64,000 nt of DNA from contig NZ_CP010827.1 in assembly GCF_000833575.1 (NCBI RefSeq), forward strand, positions 2,033,993 through 2,097,992, given 5' to 3'. Source of the stretch: Corynebacterium singulare. Lineage in GTDB: Bacteria; Actinomycetota; Actinomycetes; Mycobacteriales; Mycobacteriaceae. The position numbers and the translations under genes are program-made. Shown one piece after another: positions 55,073-63,805 of this stretch. Position 1 is the first letter of the stretch, and the number at the start of each line of letters is the position of its first letter. Under the pieces are notes generated by a model. It did no database searches, was not told where the DNA came from, and saw only the letters and a program-made list of their open reading frames with translations.

Positions 55073-55096
55073 AAACCGCCTAGAAATAGGCGGTTT
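55073..55096 (+). terminator. Terminator of tRNA-Asn
   Basis: AAACCGCCTA-GAAA-TAGGCGGTTT is a perfect ten-base hairpin with a GAAA tetraloop, five bases after the tRNA, followed by a T-containing run. Confidence 0.9.
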
Positions 55097-55249
55097 ATTC
55101 CCGTTTTCCACCCTTCCCCCGGGGATGCGGACACTTTGAACCCTTAACCCGCAATGCTTGCGTAGTTTATCTTTTCGCAACCTCCCTGAAAGATTGCCGG
55201 TTTACAGTGAGTGGCGTTCAATCTCCGTATCCACATCGAAGGGGCTCTC

Positions 55250-56884
55250 ATGCGAATTCGTACTCTCGCGCTCGCTACTGCTATCGCTTGCACTCTTACC
55301 CCAGTGCAAGCTTTGGCTGCAGATGACACCACGTACTACTCCACTAAGCAACACTACGAACCACAAGGTTCTAACTACTCGACGGCCCCCACTGGCTTTC
55401 ACCAGATCTACACATCCACAGTCAATCGTCATGGCTCACGCGGTCTTTCCGGCTTCAAATACGACGACTTGGCCCAGCAGATGCTCGAGTACGCCAAAGA
55501 ACATGACCAACTGACCGAATTGGGCGAAAAACTCATCCCACAGGTTGAAGCCATGATCACCGTGAACAAGGAACTCGCGGGAGGTCCCGGACAGGAAGCC
55601 GGCTATGGCAACCTCACTGTCGTGGGCCGTGAGGAACTACAGGGCATCGGTCAGCGCAATGCGCAACGAAACGCTGCGCTGATGGAGAGCATTGAAGAAG
55701 ACAACCTCAAGGTCAAGTACATGTCCTCCGGTGCAGACCGCGCCAATGACTCTGGCTGGAGCTTCGGCGAAGCATGGCTTTCGCACAACTCTAAACTGTC
55801 CGACAACCTCGTCGATGGTATGGAGGACGGTCACGTGGCCATCGAGACGCGTACCGACCTTTTGCACGCGCATAAGGACAAGAAGTCTCCTTCCTACGAG
55901 AGGTATTCCAAGTGGAAGGACTCCGAGACACTCGACAGCAAGGTTCAGGAGGCTTATGCCAAGCCAGCATCACAGACTGCTGCACGCAGCCTGCTAAATA
56001 AGATTTTCACCGAAGACTTCATCGCGGGCCTGGAAGACGGCACTATAACCTTCGTCGGCCGTGACAATAAAGGCAAGTCGGTAGAGGGTATCGTCGAAGC
56101 TGCCCTCCAGTTTTACAACCTGTACATAATCGCCCCTGCTCTCGCCCACGAAGAACAGACCCCTTCTGAGGGCTGGATTTTTGACCAGTACATGGACAAC
56201 GCCAGTAGCCCGACCTTTGCTTATTTGTTGGATGTCGAAGACTACTATCAGAAGGGACCCGCAATCGAGGGCCAGACGGTGGCCTACGACAACTATGAGC
56301 CGTTGCTCGAGGAGATGATCCAAGGCGTCAAGGATCGCGCCGAGGGAGGCGATGTCGCAGCCGAGTACCGATTTGGACACGCAGAAACCATCATCCCACT
56401 GGCAGCCCTTCTCAAGCTTCCTGGATCCGAGAAAGGCACTCCTGCTGATGAGCTCTACACCTGGGAAAATTCCGAATGGCGGGGCGATAAGGTAGCTCCA
56501 ATGGGCGCCAACATCCAATGGGACGCTTTCCAGAACGAGCGCGGAGAAACTCTCGTTCGCATGTTGTATAACGAGAAGGAAATCGCCTTTCACGACGGTT
56601 GTGAGCCGATCGAGACTGGCTCAACGTTCTACACTATCGACGAGCTTTCTGACTGTCTGCCGCTTGGCGCGACGTCGGATCACTCCAAGGCTCGTCTTCA
56701 AGAAGACAAGACGCACGAAACTGCGCAGCCGTCACCGTCGGATGCCGTGTCTTCCAAAGCCAAGGTGTGGGGTATCGTCGCTGCGGTCCTCGGCGCCTTA
56801 GCAATCGCTGTCGGCGCCGCAACCGCCAATGCTCAGCAGATAAAGGACATCCTCAACAAGTTTGGAATCCACGTGCCTTTCTAA
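55250..56884 (+). CDS. Secreted MINPP-like histidine phosphatase
   Basis: The product is 544 residues from ATG 55250. Signal peptide RIRTLALATAIACTL ... ALA with cleavage before ADDTT. The catalytic motif is NRHGSRG at residues 59-65 and the proton-donor motif is FGHAETIIPL (HAE, as in multiple-inositol-polyphosphate phosphatases rather than HD of phytases). A C-terminal hydrophobic helix (GIVAAVLGALAIAVGAATA) would anchor it to the membrane. Likely role: releasing phosphate from phosphorylated inositols or other esters outside the cell. Confidence 0.82.
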   Translation: MRIRTLALATAIACTLTPVQALAADDTTYYSTKQHYEPQGSNYSTAPTGFHQIYTSTVNRHGSRGLSGFKYDDLAQQMLEYAKEHDQLTELGEKLIPQVEAMITVNKELAGGPGQEAGYGNLTVVGREELQGIGQRNAQRNAALMESIEEDNLKVKYMSSGADRANDSGWSFGEAWLSHNSKLSDNLVDGMEDGHVAIETRTDLLHAHKDKKSPSYERYSKWKDSETLDSKVQEAYAKPASQTAARSLLNKIFTEDFIAGLEDGTITFVGRDNKGKSVEGIVEAALQFYNLYIIAPALAHEEQTPSEGWIFDQYMDNASSPTFAYLLDVEDYYQKGPAIEGQTVAYDNYEPLLEEMIQGVKDRAEGGDVAAEYRFGHAETIIPLAALLKLPGSEKGTPADELYTWENSEWRGDKVAPMGANIQWDAFQNERGETLVRMLYNEKEIAFHDGCEPIETGSTFYTIDELSDCLPLGATSDHSKARLQEDKTHETAQPSPSDAVSSKAKVWGIVAAVLGALAIAVGAATANAQQIKDILNKFGIHVPF

Positions 56885-56916
56885 TCCGCTAAAACCGCGT
56901 ACTTGGCTCCCTAGGA

Positions 56917-56950
56917 AAGCCGGCCTCTTTATCTGTGGGGCCGGTTCTTT
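56917..56950 (+). terminator. Terminator after the phosphatase gene
   Basis: CCGGCC (56920-56925) and GGCCGG (56939-56944), extended by a wobble and an A-T pair, form a stem followed by TTCTTT. It lies between convergent genes. Confidence 0.75.
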
Positions 56951-56958
56951 CGTTCTAT

Positions 56959-57627
56959 CTACCGCTTGACCACGTGAACGTCCACCCCGCCGAAGAGGCT
57001 GAAGCAGCTCACCACGACTTCTGGGGCGCTGGCGGGTAGGTCAGCGGGGTCGATGGCGCCGTCCTCAATCGTGATGTCGCGGCCGCCAAAAAGACCAATG
57101 CCGCTGACGCGGACACGGAACCCTTCCGGGATCCAGACATCGACACCGCCGAAGACCCCGACCGCTTGAATCGTCGTGACGTGTTCTTTGAGGGAGGCGC
57201 CGCGAAGGTCCACGTCCGTGCCGCCGAAAATGCCCATGGTGGTGTGATGAGAAGCGATGGGCGTGCTACGTACGGTGGTGCCGCCAAAGATACCGAGGGA
57301 GAGGCTCTTCGCGCCATGAACGGCAGGTTCAACTTGAGCCAAGGCACGGCGTACTACTGGTTCTTTCTCACTGTTGACGCCAGCAATGTTGACCTCATGA
57401 GGGCTCCGCTGTGCGACCTCATGGCTACCAAAAAGTACTTTTTCCGGATCGTCGAGGAGGTCTGACACAAGGTCAAGCAACTCGCCACGAGTTGTTGCTT
57501 CTGCACAGGAATCAGAGCGTTCCTCGAACTCGGTGACGCTGAGCTGGCCCATCGACATAGCATCGGCCAAGACTTGAGAAGCGGTGATGCGCTGAGAGTT
57601 TGTGCACTTAATGTCGCGTGATTCCAT
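56959..57627 (-). CDS. DUF1707 / LiaF-like envelope-stress protein
   Basis: The 222-residue protein has an N-terminal DUF1707 domain (about 1-60: DIKCTNSQRITASQVLADAM ... FEERSDSCAEATTRGELLDLV) and a C-terminal LiaF-like beta domain with the repeated GIFGG/GVFGG/GLFGG blades (four to five turns from residue ~105). There are no transmembrane helices in this version. Such proteins sense or modulate cell-envelope stress in actinobacteria. Confidence 0.85.
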   Translation of the reverse strand: MESRDIKCTNSQRITASQVLADAMSMGQLSVTEFEERSDSCAEATTRGELLDLVSDLLDDPEKVLFGSHEVAQRSPHEVNIAGVNSEKEPVVRRALAQVEPAVHGAKSLSLGIFGGTTVRSTPIASHHTTMGIFGGTDVDLRGASLKEHVTTIQAVGVFGGVDVWIPEGFRVRVSGIGLFGGRDITIEDGAIDPADLPASAPEVVVSCFSLFGGVDVHVVKR

Positions 57628-57698
57628 ACCTTCATGTTACGTGGCGTCACGCATGACTGTGCGGAAAATAACGGTGGTCTTCCCCGCACAGGCGGCGG

Positions 57699-58856
57699 TT
57701 AGGACTCGATATCAGGCGCAAAATCAGGGAGGCGCTCGCCTACTCCGAGAAGCTCAGCAATGGCTGCCACAGCACGCGCAGCACCCTTGCCGTCACCGTA
57801 GGGGTTGACGGCATTGGCCATGGCGTCGTAGGCCGCGGCGTCGTCGAGAAGCAGCTTCGCCTCCGCAACGATGAGGCTACGGTTGGTACCCACCAGCTTC
57901 ACGGTGCCGGCCACTACGGCTTCGGGGCGCTCGGTATTCTGACGCATGACCAGAACCGGCTTGCCCAACGCTGGGGCTTCTTCCTGAACTCCGCCCGAGT
58001 CCGTGAGGATGATGGTGGCACGGTCTTGCAGCTTAGTGAACTGGTCATACGGCAGCGGATCCGTGATGATGACATTGGGCAGGGATTCGACCTCCGGAAG
58101 CACAGCCTCGCGCACCTTCGGGTTGAGGTGCAGCGGGAGCGCAAAGTTAATGTCTGGGTAGGCTTCAGCCAAATCCTTGACAGCGCCGCCGATTTCCTTC
58201 ATGGCTTCAAGGTTCTCACGGCGGTGGGTGGTGACGACGACGAGGCGCTTGTCGGATGCTGCGGCTTCCTGGAGTGCTGAGTCTTCAAACTCGGTGTTCC
58301 AGCTGGCGGCTTCCAGAAGCGCATCGATGACAGTGTTGCCCGTGACCGCAATGTCCTTGGAGCGAACGTTTTCGCGGCGCAGATTCTCCATCGACCCTTC
58401 CGTGGGCGCGAGATGAAGTTTCGCTACCTGACTGATGATCTTGCGGTTCGCCTCTTCGGGGAATGGTGAATCAATATCGCCAGTACGCAGGCCTGCTTCG
58501 AGGTGCACGATTTTCACTCCACGGTGGAAACCTGCAAGAGCCGCAGCCATCGCCGTCGAGGTATCGCCTTGGGCAATGATCACATCTGGTTTTTCGGCAT
58601 CGATGATGCCATCCAAACCCACGAGGGCGCGGGAAACGATTTGGTTCAGGCCCTGACCGGGAACCATCAGATGGAGATCTAGTTTTGGTTCAATGCCGAA
58701 CATGGTGTTGACCTGCTCGAGCATCTCACGGTGTTGACCGGTGGAGACAGCGATAGATTCGAAACGCTCGTCTGTGTCCAAGGCGGTGATGATGGGGGCA
58801 ACCTTGATCGCCTCGGGGCGAGTGCCGTAGATGGTCATAATCTTAGGACGAGACAT
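57699..58856 (-). CDS. wecB: UDP-N-acetylglucosamine 2-epimerase
   Basis: Interconverts UDP-GlcNAc and UDP-ManNAc. It starts SRPKIMTIYGTRPEAIKVAP, with VSTGQHREMLEQV, VHLEAGLRTGDIDSPFPEE (active-site acids and uridine contacts) and LTDSGGVQEEAPALGKPVLV near residue 275. The length of 385 residues is normal. With wecC at 51 kb it gives the UDP-ManNAcA pathway. Confidence 0.95.
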   Translation of the reverse strand: MSRPKIMTIYGTRPEAIKVAPIITALDTDERFESIAVSTGQHREMLEQVNTMFGIEPKLDLHLMVPGQGLNQIVSRALVGLDGIIDAEKPDVIIAQGDTSTAMAAALAGFHRGVKIVHLEAGLRTGDIDSPFPEEANRKIISQVAKLHLAPTEGSMENLRRENVRSKDIAVTGNTVIDALLEAASWNTEFEDSALQEAAASDKRLVVVTTHRRENLEAMKEIGGAVKDLAEAYPDINFALPLHLNPKVREAVLPEVESLPNVIITDPLPYDQFTKLQDRATIILTDSGGVQEEAPALGKPVLVMRQNTERPEAVVAGTVKLVGTNRSLIVAEAKLLLDDAAAYDAMANAVNPYGDGKGAARAVAAIAELLGVGERLPDFAPDIES

Positions 58857-58969
58857 CGTTCTCCTTGATGTGAGAAAAATGGAGACACGTCAATTCTTCC
58901 ACACAGGGTAAGCTGCCTGAATTCTTCTCTAGGGAATGAGGGAAAAGCGACATGCGCGGCAAAGCACAG

Positions 58970-60241
58970 CTATGGCGAGACTACGCTTAGTGAGCCATCT
59001 GCGTCTACACTCACCTGCGCACCCAAAGCCCTCACCAGGTTAATGCGCTGCCAGGAGCCGGTGCTGCCCTGCCAGTCGAGTGGGGTGCCGGGCTTGGTGG
59101 CGGTTTGGCGGAGGAGCTCGGCGCGCTGCGCGTAGGTGAGGTTGGGGTGGGCTGCCTCAAGGAGGACGGGGGCGGCCTTCGGCACGATCATGGGGGCATC
59201 CGGGTGGTAGACGGTGGGCAGGCCGTAATCGGCGAACGCGGCGTAGCGCTCGGCGGCCTGCTGAGTCGTGGCGTAGCTGGTGCCAGCGGCGTCCTGCTCC
59301 GCCACAAGGGTGGCGATGTCCTTGCCGGTGCGCCACTGGATCTCAGCGCGGATTTCCGCCTCGGCTTGGCGGAGGGCATCGCGCATGCGGGGATCGTTGA
59401 GGCGGTCCGCGGCAGCGGCGAGGCCGGTCATGCGGCCACCGATGACGTCGAGGGGCGAGTGTACGCCCAGAACCACACGGTGATTGCCGGCCTCAGCGCC
59501 GCGCAGGGCCAGCTGCGGGCCTACTTCAGGGAGCATCGTGGCCAACAGCGTGCTAACCCATACCGCTTGGTTGGTGTGGCCGGAAGGGAAAGCTGGGGAA
59601 TCCAGGTAGTAGTTTTTCACGCCGTCGTTGTAGCGAATGATGCGGTCCGGAGCCTGCTGAAAGGGGCGCGGTGCCTTGAAATAGTACTTCTCCGCAAAGG
59701 TAGAGCTGGCCAACCCACCAGCGCGCGCTAGGTAGCCGTTGCCCAAGAGGTACTCAGTCTTGGGCAGGCGATGTTCAGCCAGGGCATCGCGGAAGGCTTG
59801 GCCCAGTACCGGCCCCATGGCCTCAGACACGGCAGACATGACACCGTCGGTGTCAGCGGCGGCGTCACGTTGCGCACGGGCGATGAGGGTCGCGTCGTGG
59901 GCCGCAGCATTGTTGATGGCCACGGCCTTATCCAGATCCGCAGACATGAGGGTGGGGTTCTTCCTCACGTCGCTGTAAAGCCGCACCACCTCCCAGTACA
60001 CGCCGTACTGATACGAGGACACGTCCGAGGGAAAGCCCACGAGGTAATCCGGGGTAAAGGGACGCGGAGTGGGGGCGCCAGAATGAAGCGCAGGAGCTTC
60101 ACCGGTGCTCGAGCCCGTTACGGGGTCCGTCAGCGCGGGGACGGTGAAAGGAAGGTCGGCTGCCTGGGCTGTAGGTTGGACCGGAACTGCCACCAGCAGG
60201 GCGGCGAGGGGAACCGCCAAGGCGTGAGGGGATCTAGACAT
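58970..60241 (-). CDS. Secreted PAP2-family acid phosphatase
   Basis: The 423-residue protein has a signal peptide (HALAVPLAALLVAVPVQ, cut after AQA). The three PAP2/vanadium-haloperoxidase motifs are present: KYYFKAPRPF, SPAFPSGHTNQ and GNHRVVLGVHSPLDVIGG. It resembles non-specific class A-type acid phosphatases and probably dephosphorylates external substrates. Confidence 0.9.
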   Translation of the reverse strand: MSRSPHALAVPLAALLVAVPVQPTAQAADLPFTVPALTDPVTGSSTGEAPALHSGAPTPRPFTPDYLVGFPSDVSSYQYGVYWEVVRLYSDVRKNPTLMSADLDKAVAINNAAAHDATLIARAQRDAAADTDGVMSAVSEAMGPVLGQAFRDALAEHRLPKTEYLLGNGYLARAGGLASSTFAEKYYFKAPRPFQQAPDRIIRYNDGVKNYYLDSPAFPSGHTNQAVWVSTLLATMLPEVGPQLALRGAEAGNHRVVLGVHSPLDVIGGRMTGLAAAADRLNDPRMRDALRQAEAEIRAEIQWRTGKDIATLVAEQDAAGTSYATTQQAAERYAAFADYGLPTVYHPDAPMIVPKAAPVLLEAAHPNLTYAQRAELLRQTATKPGTPLDWQGSTGSWQRINLVRALGAQVSVDADGSLSVVSP

Positions 60242-60324
60242 GGGAACGGTCTTACACCATGCAGATGACCACGGCGTGTCGCGTAGGTGAACGGCAGAAG
60301 GTTAATGGTTGGCTAATGCTCGGT

Positions 60325-60462
60325 TTAATCCTCGGCGGCGCTAACTTCCCTGGTCTCCTCAGGGGTGGCCGCGCGGGTCTCGGCAGGGCTCAGGCTGGCG
60401 GTAAGTAAGGCTGCCATGGCCACGGCTGCCGACGCCGCATACGTTCTCGTCGAAATCTCCAC
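60325..60462 (-). CDS. Tiny secreted peptide (45 aa), GTG start
   Basis: Hand translation from GTG 60462 gives a basic start (EISTRTYAASA), a hydrophobic core AVAMAALLTASLSP, and a short polar tail ending SAAED. It looks like a signal peptide with a small cargo. A TAGGTT element seven bases upstream would make the transcript leaderless. It lies upstream of the PAP2 gene on the same strand, 83 bases away. Confidence 0.45.
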   Translation of the reverse strand: MEISTRTYAASAAVAMAALLTASLSPAETRAATPEETREVSAAED

Positions 60463-60676
60463 ACTTTTAACCTAACGTGACGCAGGCCGCATGGGAAGTC
60501 CTGGGTAGAAATCTATTCCCGGCTCCCCACGGGCCCTTACCCTTGTGCCGTCGGGCAGGTAGGCTGTCTGCCAGAAGTGTACGTGCGAGCGGAAACACCT
60601 GCGCGCGTACTGTGAACGCTTGTGAACGCCATCGCCGGCAACAGTGCCGGCCGAAGAAGGGGATGACTAGTTTCCA

Positions 60677-60961
60677 ATGATTCAATTTGTTGTAGGCGCC
60701 GCCGCTGGGTACGTCTTTGGAACCAAGGCAGGGCGCAAGCGCTATCACCAAATTAAGGGCGCCTACGAGAAAGCAATGAACTCCCCCGTGACCAAGTCCG
60801 CGGTCAACTCGGCCCGCAAGGCGGTGGCCAACCGTTTGGACCCGGATCCACGCATGCGCGAGCTCAAGGATTACAACAAAGGTAAGCGCGGCAAGCGTGG
60901 CACCACAGGTGCCACGGATGGAATGAAGGCAGACCGGATTTACGAGCCGGACGAGGATTAA
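60677..60961 (+). CDS. YtxH-like small membrane-associated protein
   Basis: The 94-residue protein has a short glycine-rich hydrophobic start FVVGAAAGYVFGTKAGRKRY, the YtxH-like motif, then a basic helical region and a GKRGKRG segment. Its stop is eight bases from that of convergent dnaG. Function is unknown; a membrane-surface role is inferred. Confidence 0.8.
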   Translation: MIQFVVGAAAGYVFGTKAGRKRYHQIKGAYEKAMNSPVTKSAVNSARKAVANRLDPDPRMRELKDYNKGKRGKRGTTGATDGMKADRIYEPDED

Positions 60962-60969
60962 AGCGCTGA

Positions 60970-62898
60970 CTAGCGCACGCCGCGGAAGGCGCGGTCGTTG
61001 AGCTCGCGGCGGGCTTGTTCTAAGGCAACGAGGTCCGCGAAGAGCGAGTTATAGGCCTCTTCGTCATCGGAGGGGCGCATGCGGCCCAGCTGGGCCTTGA
61101 GCTGGGCTACTTGGTCGCCCACGCGGGCCTCCTGGAGGCGGGAGAGGACCGAATCGGCATAGGCCTCAAGGTCGGTGTCGGAGTTGCCGGTCTCCCCTAG
61201 CTTGATGGGCTCAACAGCGAGCTCAGAAACGAAGTTGCGGGCGGTAAGGTCCAGCATCTCCCCCGCCACGGCAGCCAGCCATTCCACGCCGGGCATACCC
61301 GCGCCGGCGGTCACGCCGCCCAAGGTGGAAATGGCTTGGCGTACGGTGCGATAGGCCTCGTTGGAGTAGGCGTCCTCCGTAATGCCATCGAAGTAGCTGC
61401 CGGCAATCTGCGGGTATTGCAGGGCCAGCTTGAGGGCCTCGCGTTGGGGCCACAGGTGCGGCTCGCGGGGGCCGGGGATATGCATCACCGGGGCATTCGC
61501 CTGCGCGGGCGCTGAAGACGTTTCCTCCAGGCTGGCGAAGCGCGGGCGCTCCTGTTTCTTGGGCTTGCGAGCCTCCTGGCGGACCTGGTGGAGGACTTCC
61601 TCCGGGTCCGGCCAGCCTACCCAGCCAGCAAGGCGGCGGGCATACTCGCGCTGCAAGGGGGCATCACGGATCTGTGCCACGACGGGCACCGCACGGCGCA
61701 GGGCTTGGAGGCGGCCCTCAGCGGTGTCGATCCGGAACTCGTCAATGACGGAGCGGATGACGAACTCGAACATGGGGATGCGGTCGGCCACGAGATCGCG
61801 CACGGCGGCATCGCCTCGCTCGAGGCGCAGATCGCACGGGTCCATGCCGTCCGGGGCCACGGAGACGAAGGACTGGCCGGTGAACTTCTGCTCGCCCTCG
61901 AAGGCGCGCATGGCGGCCTTTTGGCCCGCCTCGTCACCGTCGAAGGTGTAGATGAGCTCGCCGTGGAAGTAGGAATCATCGAGCATGAGGCGGCGCAGAA
62001 CCTGGAGGTGGTCACCGCCGAAGGCGGTGCCACACGAGGCCACGGCCGTCTTCACACCCGCGGCATACATGGCCATGACGTCCGTGTAGCCCTCCACCAC
62101 CACGGCCTGGTGCTGCTCCGCAATGCTGCGCTTGGCCAGGTCGAGGCCGAAGAGCACCTTGGACTTGCGGTAGAGCATGGTTTCGGGGGTGTTCATGTAC
62201 TTGCCCAGCTTGTCATCGTCGAAAAGCTTGCGCGCACCGAAACCAATCACGTTGCCGGACAGGTCCTTGATGGGCCACAGCAGGCGCCGGTGGAAACGGT
62301 CGATGGGACCGCGCTTGCCCATCGTCGAAATGCCGGCAGCTTCCAGCTCCTCAAAGGAAAAGCCCATGCGCAGCAGATGCTTGGTGGCGGTGTCCCAGCC
62401 CTCGGGCGCATAGCCGCACTCAAAGTCATAAATGATCTCCTTGGAGAAGCCACGGTCAAGGAGGAACTCACGCCCAGGCGCTGCCTGCGGAGTCTCTAGC
62501 TGCTGACGGTAAAACTCGTGGGCGGCCTTGTTGGCGGCGATGAGGCGCTGGCGCGTGCCGGGCTTTTCATCGCGCGCTCCGGTGGAGCCACCTTGGTAAT
62601 TGATGTGGTAGCCAATCTTCTGGGCTACCGCCTCCACGGCCTCAGGGAAGGAGACCTGCTCCATTTCCATGAGAAAGCTGTAGACATCCCCGCCCTTACC
62701 GGTGGAGAAGCAGTGATAGTACCCGCGCTGTGGACGCACGTGGAAGGACGGGGTCTTTTCATCCTTGAAGGGGCTCAAGCCCTTGAGTGAGTCATAGCCG
62801 GCGGGTTTGAGCTGGACGTATTCACCCACGATTTCCTCAATAGGCGCGCGTTCACGGATAGCTTGAATGTCGCTGTCCGGAATTCTGCCTCGTGCCAT
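60970..62898 (-). CDS. dnaG: DNA primase DnaG with degenerate zinc site
   Basis: Makes RNA primers at the replication fork. The 642-residue protein has the N-terminal CHC2-type domain (1-100), the TOPRIM catalytic core (VVVEGYTDVMAM for the Glu, IYTFDGDEAGQKAA for DxD) and a C-terminal helicase-binding domain. In the zinc-binding fold, S42, K45, C63 and T66 occupy the four positions that are C, H, C and C in E. coli DnaG, so three of four ligands are missing although the surrounding sequence (DEKTPSFHVRP, GGDVYSFLME) is kept. The gene must be functional, so zinc seems dispensable here. Confidence 0.96.
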   Translation of the reverse strand: MARGRIPDSDIQAIRERAPIEEIVGEYVQLKPAGYDSLKGLSPFKDEKTPSFHVRPQRGYYHCFSTGKGGDVYSFLMEMEQVSFPEAVEAVAQKIGYHINYQGGSTGARDEKPGTRQRLIAANKAAHEFYRQQLETPQAAPGREFLLDRGFSKEIIYDFECGYAPEGWDTATKHLLRMGFSFEELEAAGISTMGKRGPIDRFHRRLLWPIKDLSGNVIGFGARKLFDDDKLGKYMNTPETMLYRKSKVLFGLDLAKRSIAEQHQAVVVEGYTDVMAMYAAGVKTAVASCGTAFGGDHLQVLRRLMLDDSYFHGELIYTFDGDEAGQKAAMRAFEGEQKFTGQSFVSVAPDGMDPCDLRLERGDAAVRDLVADRIPMFEFVIRSVIDEFRIDTAEGRLQALRRAVPVVAQIRDAPLQREYARRLAGWVGWPDPEEVLHQVRQEARKPKKQERPRFASLEETSSAPAQANAPVMHIPGPREPHLWPQREALKLALQYPQIAGSYFDGITEDAYSNEAYRTVRQAISTLGGVTAGAGMPGVEWLAAVAGEMLDLTARNFVSELAVEPIKLGETGNSDTDLEAYADSVLSRLQEARVGDQVAQLKAQLGRMRPSDDEEAYNSLFADLVALEQARRELNDRAFRGVR

Positions 62899-63008
62899 GC
62901 GTACAGACTACCCCGCGCGCGGGACACGGAGCCACAGAGCTGAAGGACCGGCCACATGTGGCACACAGTACGCGCGGACGGGATTTCTTTTTTGGGCCTA
63001 TACCTGCA

Positions 63009-63536
63009 ATGATGGTGGCCATGTCCCAGTCCTCCCCCTCCAGAAAATCGCTTCCGGCTCTCATCGGCGGTGCGCTGCTTGTACTCGTTGCGGGCTACTT
63101 TGGCATCGATCTTGGCGGCGGAGAACACGACGGCGGTGCACAATCCGGCCCGGCTTCTGAGGCTGCTGAGGCCTCGGGAGAATCGCGGTCGGGGGATCGG
63201 GGGGACGTCGACAAGCACAGCTCCGACGATGGTGACCTGCCCACCTGCGCCATGGACACCCTGCCCGAGCAGGCCAAGGACACAGCGCAGGACATCCTGG
63301 CCGGCGGACCTTATGACTATCCGGACAATGACAATGCGCGTTTTGGCAATTACGAGGGCGTGCTGCCGCAGCAAGACCGCAACTATTACCGCGAGTACAC
63401 CGTGGACACCCCGGGTCTTAACCACCGCGGCGCCAAGCGCATCGTGACTGGTGGCGGCAGCGAAACCGACCCGGATGTGTGGTACTACACCGATGACCAC
63501 TATGAGAGCTTCTGCACGATTCCGGACGCTGAGTAG
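63009..63536 (+). CDS. Membrane-anchored guanyl-specific RNase (barnase/RNase Sa type)
   Basis: ATG 63009 gives 175 residues (63021 is an alternative). TATACC just upstream would make it leaderless. An N-terminal anchor (LPALIGGALLVLVAGYFGI) and a Gly/Ser/acidic linker lead to a C-terminal N1/T1-family RNase domain: ARFGNYEGVLPQQ (catalytic Glu), YREYTV, RGAKRIVTGG (Arg) and YYTDDHYESFC (His). The catalytic set is complete. Its inhibitor is encoded 29 bases downstream. Confidence 0.87.
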   Translation: MMVAMSQSSPSRKSLPALIGGALLVLVAGYFGIDLGGGEHDGGAQSGPASEAAEASGESRSGDRGDVDKHSSDDGDLPTCAMDTLPEQAKDTAQDILAGGPYDYPDNDNARFGNYEGVLPQQDRNYYREYTVDTPGLNHRGAKRIVTGGGSETDPDVWYYTDDHYESFCTIPDAE

Positions 63537-63565
63537 GCCTGAAGAGTTAAAGGATTTTTTCGAGC

Positions 63566-63799
63566 ATGGACCGCATTCTCATCACCGAAACCATCCGCAC
63601 CCGCGAGGACTTCTTTGGGGCGCTTGGCCGTCTGCGCGACAACGCAGCCGGAGCGCCGCGCAACCTCGATGACTTGGCGGATTTCCTGCGCGAGCAGCGC
63701 ATCCAGGCGATCATCGCCGCGGACATGGAGCTGGAGCAGGAGGAGTTGTCGCGGATTTCTCTGGTGCTGGAGGACCAGGGCGTGGCGCTGGTGCGCTAG
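63566..63799 (+). CDS. Barstar-family RNase inhibitor
   Basis: The 77-residue protein has the barstar pattern: a beta strand, TREDFFGALGRL, and NLDDLADFLRE, the acidic helix that plugs the barnase active site. It follows the RNase gene with a 29-base gap and the same direction, so it protects the cytoplasm from unexported enzyme. Confidence 0.85.
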   Translation: MDRILITETIRTREDFFGALGRLRDNAAGAPRNLDDLADFLREQRIQAIIAADMELEQEELSRISLVLEDQGVALVR

Positions 63800-63805
63800 G
63801 GGCTT

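Noticed and set aside
54996..55096. tRNA-Asn as a prophage or island attachment site
   Set aside because: No integrase gene and no second copy of the tRNA 3' end could be found in the window.
61588..62499. 303-codon plus-strand frame opposite dnaG
   Set aside because: Shadow of the essential primase gene; histidine/glycine-rich translation without motifs.
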